A stretch of 64,000 bases of DNA from Paracoccus sp. R12_2. GTDB lineage: Bacteria; Pseudomonadota; Alphaproteobacteria; Rhodobacterales; Rhodobacteraceae. Location: NCBI RefSeq assembly GCF_017744015.1, contig NZ_JAGHRA010000002.1, forward strand, positions 308,418 to 372,417, written 5' to 3'. Positions 57,251 to 64,000 of this stretch are shown piece by piece. The position numbers and the translations under genes are program-made. Under the pieces are notes generated by a model. The model searched no databases and had not been told where the DNA came from. It was given only the letters and a program-made list of their open reading frames with translations. The stretch's first letter is position 1. Every line of letters starts with the position of its first letter.

Positions 57251-59068
57251 ATGGCAGGACAACCGACCTTCGACGCAGCCGAACAGGTGAAGGCCACGCC
57301 GTTTGGCGATCTTCCCGTCTGGGACCTGACCGATCTTTACCCCGCGCCCGACGCGCCCGAACTGGCCGATGACATTGCGCGGCTGGAAACCATGGCTACC
57401 GATTTCGCCGCGCGCTATCAGGGCAAGCTGGCCGATCTGGATGCCGCCGCGATGCTGGACTGCATCGAGACCTATCAGCAGATCGACATCATCGCCGGCC
57501 GGATCATGTCCTATGCAGGATTGCGCTATTACCAGAACACCGTCGATCCCGCGCGCGCCAAGATGCTGGGCGACCTGCAAGGCAGGATCACAGACATCAC
57601 CACGCCGCTGGTGTTCTTCAGCCTCGAATTCAACCGGATCCCGGACGCGACCTACCAGGCCGTCTTTACCGACCCGAACGGTCCCGCACGCTACAAGCCG
57701 GTCTTCGACCGGATGCGTGCCATGCGCCCGCACCAGTTGTCGGACGAACTGGAACAGTTCCTGCACGACAATTCGGTCGTCGGCGCCGCTGCGTGGAACC
57801 GGCTGTTCGACGAAACGACCGCCTCGCTTGGCTTTCAGGTCGGCGACGCGACACTGAGCCTTGAAGAAACGCTGAACCTGCTGACCGAACATGACCGGGC
57901 CAAGCGCGAGGCCGCAGCCCATGCGCTGGCCAAGGTGTTCGGCGACAACGTCAAGCTGTTCGCCCGTGTCCACAACACATTGGCCAAGGAAAAGGCCATC
58001 GAGGACAAGTGGCGCAAGATGCCCACGCCACAGACCGCCCGGCACCTGTCGAACCATGTCGAGCCAGAGGTGGTCGAGGCGCTGCGCAATGCGGTCACGG
58101 CGGCCTACCCGCGCCTGTCCCATCGCTACTATGCGCTGAAGGCGAAATGGCTGGGGCTGGACAAGCTGCAGGTGTGGGACCGCAATGCGCCGCTGCCGAC
58201 CGACGCGCCGCGCATCATCGGTTGGGACGAGGCGCGGGCAACTGTGCTGGATGCCTATTCGGGGTTCGCGCCGAAGCTGGCCGAACTGGCAGAGCCCTTC
58301 TTCGACCGTGGCTGGATCGATGCCGCCGCAACGCCCGGCAAGGCCCCCGGCGCCTTCGCACATCCGACCGTCTCGACGGTCCATCCCTACGTCCTGCTGA
58401 ACTATCTGGGCAAGCCGCGCGACGTGATGACACTGGCGCATGAGCTGGGCCACGGCGTCCATCAGCGGCTGGCGGCGGATCAGGGCGAGTTGCTGGCGGC
58501 GACGCCCCTGACCCTGGCCGAGACGGCCTCGGTCTTCGGAGAGATGCTGACCTTCCGCGCGCTGTTAGCCAAGACCACCGATCCGGCGCAGAAAAAGGCG
58601 CTGCTGGCGGGCAAGGTCGAGGACATGATCAATACGGTCGTCCGCCAGATCGCGTTCTACGATTTCGAATGCAAGCTGCATGCTGCCCGCGCCGAGGGCG
58701 AGTTGACCCCCGACGATATCAACGCGCTGTGGATGAGCGTGCAGGCCGAAAGCCTGGGCCCGGTCTTCGAATTCATGCCCGGATACGAGACGTTCTGGAC
58801 CTATGTGCCGCATTTCGTCCATTCGCCGTTCTATGTCTATGCCTATGCGTTCGGCGACGGGCTGGTGAACGCGCTTTATGCCGCCTACGAGGATGGCTTG
58901 CCGGACTTTCAGTCGAAGTATTTCGACATGCTGGCAGCGGGTGGATCGAAACATCACAGCGAACTGCTGGCCCCGTTCGGACTGGACGCATCCGATCCGG
59001 CCTTCTGGGACAAGGGTCTGTCGATGATCGAGGGATTCATCGACGAGCTGGAGGAGCTGGAGAAGTGA
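57251..59068 (+). CDS. pepF: M3-family oligoendopeptidase F
   Basis: 605 residues, a cytoplasmic zinc peptidase that degrades oligopeptides. The zinc motif HELGH is at 397-401 (His397, Glu398, His401), preceded by PSVSTVHPYVLLNY-like sequence (here HPTVSTVHPYVLLNYLG) and followed by a downstream glutamate in LAETASVFGEML. AAAAGGAC precedes the ATG. A GNAT gene begins within its stop codon. Confidence 0.94.
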   Translation: MAGQPTFDAAEQVKATPFGDLPVWDLTDLYPAPDAPELADDIARLETMATDFAARYQGKLADLDAAAMLDCIETYQQIDIIAGRIMSYAGLRYYQNTVDPARAKMLGDLQGRITDITTPLVFFSLEFNRIPDATYQAVFTDPNGPARYKPVFDRMRAMRPHQLSDELEQFLHDNSVVGAAAWNRLFDETTASLGFQVGDATLSLEETLNLLTEHDRAKREAAAHALAKVFGDNVKLFARVHNTLAKEKAIEDKWRKMPTPQTARHLSNHVEPEVVEALRNAVTAAYPRLSHRYYALKAKWLGLDKLQVWDRNAPLPTDAPRIIGWDEARATVLDAYSGFAPKLAELAEPFFDRGWIDAAATPGKAPGAFAHPTVSTVHPYVLLNYLGKPRDVMTLAHELGHGVHQRLAADQGELLAATPLTLAETASVFGEMLTFRALLAKTTDPAQKKALLAGKVEDMINTVVRQIAFYDFECKLHAARAEGELTPDDINALWMSVQAESLGPVFEFMPGYETFWTYVPHFVHSPFYVYAYAFGDGLVNALYAAYEDGLPDFQSKYFDMLAAGGSKHHSELLAPFGLDASDPAFWDKGLSMIEGFIDELEELEK

Positions 59069-59535
59069 TCTCGCTGCGGCCGCTGGACCGGCGCGATGCG
59101 GACCGGGTCGCGCATCTCGCGCTGCGCCCTGATCAGCTTCGCTTTGCCGGAACGGTTGCCGCCGCGCTGGCCGAGCCCGCAACGGTCGATCTGCACGAGA
59201 TCTGCGAGGGCGAACGCGCGGTCGGTCTGTTCAAGATCGACCGTGCCTATCATCTGAACCACGATTTCGCGGATCCCGGTGACCTGGGATTGCGGGGCGT
59301 CCTGCTGGACGCGGGCGTGCAGGGTCGCGGCATCGGCACCGCCGCGATGCGGTGCCTGCCAGATTATTTGCCGCCCCGTTATCCGACCGCCGCGAGGGTC
59401 TACCTGACGGTGAATTTCCGCAATCCCGCAGCCATTGCCGTCTATCGCAAGGCGGGCTTCACGGATGATGGCCGGGTCTTTCTTGGCGGGTCCGCCGGTC
59501 CGCAACATGTCATGCATCTGGATCTGACCAGGTGA
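59065..59535 (+). CDS. GNAT family acetyltransferase
   Basis: 156 residues from a GTG that overlaps the pepF stop by 4 bp, with GGAG inside the pepF end as ribosome site. A full small GNAT: VDLHEICEGERAVGLFKID, the acetyl-CoA loop AGVQGRGIGTAAMR and NFRNPAAIAVYRKAGF near the end. A longer in-frame reading inside pepF is disregarded. Substrate unknown; coupling with pepF may point to peptide or amine modification. Confidence 0.87.
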   Translation: MISLRPLDRRDADRVAHLALRPDQLRFAGTVAAALAEPATVDLHEICEGERAVGLFKIDRAYHLNHDFADPGDLGLRGVLLDAGVQGRGIGTAAMRCLPDYLPPRYPTAARVYLTVNFRNPAAIAVYRKAGFTDDGRVFLGGSAGPQHVMHLDLTR

Positions 59536-59614
59536 CCTCGCGCCAATTGCGTGATTTCGTCATGCAGATGTGGTTCGGGCGGTCTATGTTGGCCGCATCA
59601 ATACGGAGGCATGA

Positions 59615-60802
59615 ATGCTGAAGCGGTTTCTGATGGGGGTCGTGGTTCTGGTGGCTGTCGCGGCCGCGGCGTTCTTCACCTTCGCGCCCGGCTATGTTGA
59701 ACGCAGTCTGAACCCGCTGCGGATGCCCGAAGGGGGTTGGCCCGTCACCGCCGAGGCCGAGGAATTGCACCGGCAACTGGTGATCGGCGACTGGCACGCC
59801 GATCCGCTGCTGTGGGATCGCGATCTGCTGAAGCGCGGCGACCGCGGCCACACCGATATCCCGCGCCTGCTGGAAGGCAATGTCGCCGTGCAGGTCTTCA
59901 CCACAGTGACCAAAAGCCCGCGCGGCCAGAACTATGCCGCCAACAGCGCCGAGGCACCCGACAACATCACGCCGCTGTTCATGGGTCAGTTGCGCCCGGT
60001 CCGGTCGTGGTTCTCGCTGAAGGAACGCGCACTGGTGCAGGCCGAGGCGCTGCGCGACATGGCCGCGCGCGCCCCTGACAGCCTGCGCCTGATCCGCAGC
60101 CGCGACGACCTGCGCGACCTGATGGCGGATCGTGCGGATGGACAACAGATGCTGGGCGCCGTTCTGGGGTCCGAAGGAGGCCATCCGCTGGAGGGCGATC
60201 TGGCCAATCTGGACGTGCTTTACGACGCCGGGTTCCGCCTGATGGGACTGACGCATTTCTTCGACAACGAACTGGGCGGCAGTCTGCATGGCGAGGGCGG
60301 GTCCGGCGCCGGTCTCAGCGCCTTCGGAGCCGAGGTCGTGCAGGGGATGATGGACAAGGGCATGGTCATCGACCTGGCGCATGCCAGCCCGCAGATGGTC
60401 CGAGACGTGCTGGCGATCGACGGCACCCGGCCTGTTCTGTCACATACCGGCATCCACGGTCATTGCGACAGCCATCGTAACCTGGACGATGACCTGATGC
60501 AGGCCATCGCCGCCAAGGGCGGCGTCATCGGCATCGGTTTCTGGTCGGATGTTGTCTGCGGGGCCGAACCGTCGGACATCGCCGCCTCGATCAGGGCCGC
60601 GATCGCGCTGGTGGGCGAAGATCACGTGTCTCTGGGATCGGACTATGACGGATCGGTTGACGCGCCGTTCGATGCCGCGCATCTGGCTGCGCTGACCCAG
60701 GCGCTGATGGATTCAGGCCTCAACGATCAGCAGATCGCCAAGGTGATGGGAGGCAACATGATGCGATATCTGTCCGAAACCCTGCCCGAGGACGCGGCAT
60801 GA
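59615..60802 (+). CDS. Membrane-anchored M19 dipeptidase
   Basis: 395 residues. An N-terminal helix (about 5-25) anchors or exports the protein. The M19 renal-dipeptidase barrel shows metal ligands in IGDWHADPLLWDRD near residue 58 (HxD), LGSEGGHPLEG (bridging Glu) and the histidines of THFFDN and LSHTG, and GSDYDGSV near the end. It hydrolyses dipeptides in a zinc-dependent way. A GGAGG box precedes the ATG. Its stop overlaps the RbsD-like gene by 4 bp. Confidence 0.93.
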   Translation: MLKRFLMGVVVLVAVAAAAFFTFAPGYVERSLNPLRMPEGGWPVTAEAEELHRQLVIGDWHADPLLWDRDLLKRGDRGHTDIPRLLEGNVAVQVFTTVTKSPRGQNYAANSAEAPDNITPLFMGQLRPVRSWFSLKERALVQAEALRDMAARAPDSLRLIRSRDDLRDLMADRADGQQMLGAVLGSEGGHPLEGDLANLDVLYDAGFRLMGLTHFFDNELGGSLHGEGGSGAGLSAFGAEVVQGMMDKGMVIDLAHASPQMVRDVLAIDGTRPVLSHTGIHGHCDSHRNLDDDLMQAIAAKGGVIGIGFWSDVVCGAEPSDIAASIRAAIALVGEDHVSLGSDYDGSVDAPFDAAHLAALTQALMDSGLNDQQIAKVMGGNMMRYLSETLPEDAA

Positions 60803-61182
60803 AACGCGCGGGGCTTCTTCACGCCGAATTGTCGGGCCTGATCGCCGCGATGGGTCATGGCGATCTTCTTGTCATCGGCGATGCCGGGCTGCCGGTGCCG
60901 CCGGGGGTCCGCTGCATCGACCTGGCGGTGACGCGCGGACTGCCCGGCATGCTGGCTGTGCTGGACGCGGTATGTGCGGACATGGTCATCGAACGCGCCT
61001 GCATCGCAAGCGAAACCGGCCCGGACTTGCGCGAACAGTTTCGGCACCGTGCCCTGGGCCACATCGAGGAACTGTCTCATACGGACTTCAAACTGTTGAC
61101 CCGTCAGGCGCGGGCCGTGGTGCGCAGCGGCGAATTCACGCCATATGCGAATATCGGCCTGTTCTCGGGTGTCGCATTCTGA
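60799..61182 (+). CDS. RbsD/FucU family protein
   Basis: 127 residues, the size of D-ribose pyranase. The catalytic-type stretch GHGDLLVIGDAGLPVPPG near residue 19 and the C-terminal TPYANIGLFSGVAF fit RbsD (pyranose to furanose ribose forms). No ribose transporter or kinase is nearby; the gene is coupled to the dipeptidase by 4 bp, so the natural sugar is unclear. Confidence 0.88.
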   Translation: MKRAGLLHAELSGLIAAMGHGDLLVIGDAGLPVPPGVRCIDLAVTRGLPGMLAVLDAVCADMVIERACIASETGPDLREQFRHRALGHIEELSHTDFKLLTRQARAVVRSGEFTPYANIGLFSGVAF

Positions 61183-61241
61183 TCGGGAACCTGAGACGTT
61201 CACCGGCGTTTCGACCCTGAAACGCGTATCAGGAGACGAAG

Positions 61242-61388
61242 ATGCACAAGAAAATCATGATGATCGGCGCGGCTCTGGCAATGACTGCACTTGCTGCCTG
61301 CGAGACGGTTCAGGGTGCCGGGCGCGATATCCAGACCGCAGGCCAGGTGGTTCAGCAGGAAAGCGTCGAGGCGCAAACCGGCATGTGA
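61242..61388 (+). CDS. Entericidin-like small lipoprotein
   Basis: 48 residues, shorter than the usual ORF cut-off. MHKKIMMIGAALAMTALAAC is a lipoprotein signal with lipobox LAAC; the short mature part has ETVQGAGRDIQTAG, the EcnA/EcnB pattern. AGGAGAC precedes the ATG by 5 bp. An intrinsic terminator follows 25 bp after the stop. Entericidins are membrane lipoproteins, in E. coli described as an antidote/toxin pair; only one member is present here. Confidence 0.9.
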   Translation: MHKKIMMIGAALAMTALAACETVQGAGRDIQTAGQVVQQESVEAQTGM

Positions 61389-61412
61389 TCGCATCGCGAT
61401 CAGTATACCCTG

Positions 61413-61440
61413 AAAGGCGACCCGCGGCGGTCGCCTTTTT
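61413..61440 (+). terminator. Terminator after the entericidin-like gene
   Basis: AAAGGCGACC (61413-61422), 6-nt loop, GGTCGCCTTT (61429-61438), TT. Confidence 0.88.
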
Positions 61441-61891
61441 CATGTCGACTTGCCGGAGTTGAGCGGGTGAAGGGCTCGCGGACCCGCCGATTCATCTTGG
61501 AGTATCAAGCGTCAGATGTCCCATTGAGGGGACAAAGCCACCCCTGCCCCTTGTCAGCGACCATGGTTCGAGGATGTGATTCAAGAAGGGCTTGGGCTTG
61601 GTGGGATTGAGGCCGCTGAGATCAGGCCTGACAGAACGCGCCGATTCCGGCCCTGCGGCTTGCCGTGACTTCAGGAAAAAATTCAAGACGCGCCAACTGC
61701 ACATAAGTCAGCCCGAAAAGACTATTCATGCAAGCTCATGCACCTATCAAGAGAACCTGGCTGAGCACTCGCACTCGGCTGTGTAACAAAGATCAATGCA
61801 CTCTCAGGTTGTTTTCAATATTATTTCAGTAAACTATTAACCACCGGCGCACCGAACAAGAAAAGTGTCGGCAGCGCAGGAGACTGACCGA
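61441..61891. other. 450-bp stretch without a convincing gene, falling GC
   Basis: Only short open frames without ribosome sites are found. GC falls toward the right; 61810-61850 is strongly AT-rich and contains TTGTTT, then TAAACT, a possible promoter for the next gene. AGGAGAC before 61892 is that gene's ribosome site. No repeat ends or transposase remnants could be confirmed. It marks the passage from core genes to the RTX region. Confidence 0.6.
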
Positions 61892-62311
61892 ATGATCATC
61901 GCAAGCGTTCTCGCTTTCCTGATCGCCAATTCCTTGGTGGCTTTCTTAGCATGGTCCACAGGATATGGGTTCGGCAGAATTGGATTCGCATTCTGGACTT
62001 CAGGAACGTTTGTCCTGATTTCGATGCGGTTTCCGCATGTCTTGCTGCGTTCGGCAGATCAGCGGTGGTGGAATGATACCATCCCATTTCGCTTTCGCAT
62101 GATCCTGCCGCAGTCTGGCGCCATGGCGGTCATGATAACCGGATCTCTATTGCTGGCGGCACTGGGCCCTCTTCCTGTCAGCTTGTCGTTTCTTGGCGTT
62201 CTCTTCGTCATCCTAGCGTCAGCTCGGCTATGCCAATCGTTGAACGCTTCCCTGGCCCCCCGGCAATTCCATTCGCTGCGGACAAACGATGGAGCCATCG
62301 CCCTTTCCTGA
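61892..62311 (+). CDS. Small polytopic membrane protein, function unknown
   Basis: 139 residues with about four hydrophobic segments (about 3-22, 30-46, 80-98, 100-118), so an inner-membrane protein. AGGAGAC stands 7 bp before the ATG; an in-frame GTG at 61865 is less likely. Codon choice is less GC-rich than in the rest of the window. No family is recognised. It lies 122 bp upstream of the RTX gene in the same direction. Confidence 0.68.
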   Translation: MIIASVLAFLIANSLVAFLAWSTGYGFGRIGFAFWTSGTFVLISMRFPHVLLRSADQRWWNDTIPFRFRMILPQSGAMAVMITGSLLLAALGPLPVSLSFLGVLFVILASARLCQSLNASLAPRQFHSLRTNDGAIALS

Positions 62312-62433
62312 AGGTCTCTATCGCATGAACGAACAGCCCAGAGCTGCGCACTTGGTCATTGTGCCTGAAATGCGGCTCCGGCGCGCGCGCTTCAGGATAG
62401 GCGCACCCCTGGAAACGAACGAGGACTGCACCG

Positions 62434-64000
62434 ATGGCGAATGTCTATGGAACACACGGGAACGATCACCTGATGGGAACCACCGCACCTGATCGGCTGG
62501 ATGGCCGTTGGGGGGTCGACATGCTTCACGGTCTAAGAGGCGACGATCTGATACACGCCGGCCGGCTTGGCGGCATGGTCAGCGGCGGCGACGGCAACGA
62601 CATCATCCATGGTTACGGTTTTGGAGGGCCATCGCCTCACCGATATCAGACCCACATCATGGGAGGGTTCGGGAATGATGTTTTCAAACTTCATATGGGT
62701 CGGTTCAATTCTGACGACGCGACCTACCGCTTCGGTCACCATGTCTTCGGAGGTCAAGGAAATGATCGGTTCGAGTTCGTCGGTGTCGGCGGCTCAAACC
62801 AACGCGTGATTGGTCGCATCGACGATTTTGACCCCAGCCGCGACACGATATGGGTCGATGGTCAGTTGGTCGATTTATATGATCCACCCGAGAATGTCCG
62901 TGTGGTGGCCCTGAACGGGCAGCAATGGCTTCTGATCGACGAACGCATTCTGTATTCGCTTGATGGGGCGCGTCACCGCTCGGCTACGGTGGCGGCAGAC
63001 GGCAAGAACGCAGACGAGTTGCAGGAAGATCATTTTATCGACTGGCCGCGGCAATGGTCGAAACATGTCCCTCAGTCCGCGACGGTGCGATACCACGACC
63101 CGGTAAATGCTGTTCCAGAAAAATACATTGACGACGCCCTAAGTGATCAAAATCGCGTATCGGCCTCTTCGAAGCTCGTGGAAGGCACAAGCGGAGCAGA
63201 TTTCATCCTTGGTGCGCAGAATGTGGATAACCTGATGCGCGGTGGTCAGGGGGGTGACTATATCTGGGCAAACCGCGGTGACGACTCGATCAACGGTGGC
63301 GCTGGGAACGACACGATAGACGGCTTCTTCGGCAACGACGTGATCTACGGTCAATACGGAAAAGACATCATCAACGGGAACAAATCGCACGACCTGATCT
63401 ATGGCGGTCCAGGCAACGACACGATTTCGGGTGGCCTGGACAACGATACGATCCACGGTGGCATCGGCTGGGATCTTGTTTTCGGTGGCTCCGAACATGA
63501 CAAGGTATTCGGAAATGTCGGAAACGATCGCCTGTTTGGCGGTCCCGGAAACGACACCATCGTCGGATCGACAGGGCACGACAAACTCTATGGTGACTTC
63601 GGAAACGATATCCTGCGCGGCGGCAGCCACAACGACCTTCTTGTCGGCGGCTCGGGTCGCGACCGCTTGGCAGGCGGAACCGGCGCAGACAGTTTGACGG
63701 GGGGATGGGGTCAAGACCTGCTACTTGGGGGAGAGGGCGTCGATTTGCTGCGCGGCGGCCCTGGTGAAGACACGTTCATCTTCCACTCTCCTCGCGACGC
63801 CCCGACCGGCAGGACGAAAGACACAATCGTCGATTTCCAGCGGGGCATCGATACGCTTGACCTTCACGTCATGGACGCCAACGTGTCGCGTCGCGGAAAC
63901 CAGGCATTCGACTTCAGTGACAGCGGTCCTGCCGCACACTCGGTCTGGGTCGTTCGACATCAGGACGACGTTATTCTCCGTGGAGACGTTACTGGCGATC
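62434..64000 (+). CDS. RTX calcium-binding repeat protein (3' end beyond window)
   Basis: 522 residues are visible and the frame is open at the right edge. There is no N-terminal signal peptide, as for type I secreted proteins. A short array of RTX-like units is at about 5-60 (GNDHL, GDDLI, GNDII). A middle part of about 200 residues contains FGGQGNDRFEFVG and RIDDFDPSRDTIWVDG, the end module of many RTX proteins. A second array of 20 nonapeptides covers 270-449 (63241-63780), followed by DTIVDFQRGIDTLDL. GAGGAC precedes the ATG. The enzyme or adhesin part, if any, is beyond the edge. Lower GC suggests acquisition. Confidence 0.9.
   Translation, partial: MANVYGTHGNDHLMGTTAPDRLDGRWGVDMLHGLRGDDLIHAGRLGGMVSGGDGNDIIHGYGFGGPSPHRYQTHIMGGFGNDVFKLHMGRFNSDDATYRFGHHVFGGQGNDRFEFVGVGGSNQRVIGRIDDFDPSRDTIWVDGQLVDLYDPPENVRVVALNGQQWLLIDERILYSLDGARHRSATVAADGKNADELQEDHFIDWPRQWSKHVPQSATVRYHDPVNAVPEKYIDDALSDQNRVSASSKLVEGTSGADFILGAQNVDNLMRGGQGGDYIWANRGDDSINGGAGNDTIDGFFGNDVIYGQYGKDIINGNKSHDLIYGGPGNDTISGGLDNDTIHGGIGWDLVFGGSEHDKVFGNVGNDRLFGGPGNDTIVGSTGHDKLYGDFGNDILRGGSHNDLLVGGSGRDRLAGGTGADSLTGGWGQDLLLGGEGVDLLRGGPGEDTFIFHSPRDAPTGRTKDTIVDFQRGIDTLDLHVMDANVSRRGNQAFDFSDSGPAAHSVWVVRHQDDVILRGDVTGD
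63241..63780 (+). repeat. Twenty consecutive RTX nonapeptide repeats
   Basis: Reading 27-bp units from 63241 gives 20 uninterrupted nonapeptides of the form GGxGxDxUx (for example GGAGNDTID, GGPGNDTIS, GNVGNDRLF). DNA units have diverged, so they are not recent copies. Each pair of repeats is expected to bind Ca2+ in a parallel beta-roll. Confidence 0.95.

Noticed and set aside
61492..61704. 70-codon minus-strand frame in the gene-poor stretch
   Set aside because: No ribosome binding site or recognised domain; a transposase remnant could not be supported.
62325..62492. Small open frame overlapping the RTX start
   Set aside because: No good ribosome site, no motif, and it overlaps the RTX gene by 59 bp in another frame.

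Overview
The window looks like chromosomal DNA from an alphaproteobacterium of the Rhodobacteraceae, most likely Paracoccus or a close relative. The basis is high GC with G/C-ending codons, an alpha-type GlyRS (glyQ and glyS flanking a small membrane protein), a short proline-tRNA ligase without the insertion domain, a DksA-like protein without the four-cysteine zinc finger, an archaeal-type class I aldolase, and the gene order perM-like/hda/ppk1/ppx. Genus assignment is inference. I see no rRNA, tRNA, CRISPR array or intact insertion sequence.

Layout. 1-5.4 kb (minus strand): a likely operon for reduced sulfur, in transcription order ETHE1-type persulfide dioxygenase, a DUF442 sulfurtransferase fused to a type II sulfide:quinone oxidoreductase, a SulP anion permease and cydD (cut by the left edge). 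An AT-rich palindrome sits inside its candidate promoter. 5.6-9.4 kb: trkH, a MarR-GNAT fusion with a 28-bp near-perfect palindrome in front of it, and an envelope protein with two SPOR-like repeats. 9.5-17.5 kb: glyQ/small membrane protein/glyS (glyS carries a roughly 90-codon insert of foreign codon usage), class I FBP aldolase, a small Pro/Ala-rich protein, pgk and two tandem cyclophilins. 17.6-24.2 kb: a PPDK-like enzyme with a damaged ATP-grasp half, a SleB-type hydrolase and folB-folP-glmM.

24.3-35.5 kb: FAD monooxygenase, dksA-like gene, MoxR ATPase, metY, a SIMPL protein, a 968-residue membrane-anchored protein of unknown role, a KefB-type antiporter and a TraB/GumN protein. 35.6-37.7 kb: groESL with a sigma-70-like promoter and a CIRCE operator. 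37.8-46.3 kb: an SDR, then the minus-strand perM-like/hda/ppk1/ppx operon, then proS with a small membrane protein gene. 46.4-51.7 kb: a complete branched-chain amino acid type ABC importer (binding protein, livG, livF, livH, livM) with a strong terminator after the binding-protein gene. 51.8-61.4 kb: a CAP-domain lipoprotein, guaA, an iron-sulfur photolyase, a DUF72 protein, an ABM-GNAT fusion, oligoendopeptidase F, a GNAT, a dipeptidase, a RbsD-like protein and an entericidin-like lipoprotein.

From about 61.45 kb to the right edge the DNA changes character: lower GC, a 450-bp stretch with no convincing gene, a small membrane protein and the start of a large RTX protein with 20 consecutive nonapeptide repeats. 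This looks like accessory DNA.

The strongest unusual signals are the sulfur operon with its operator, the glyS insert, the MarR-GNAT operator, the PPDK-like protein with an altered ATP-grasp half, and the RTX region.
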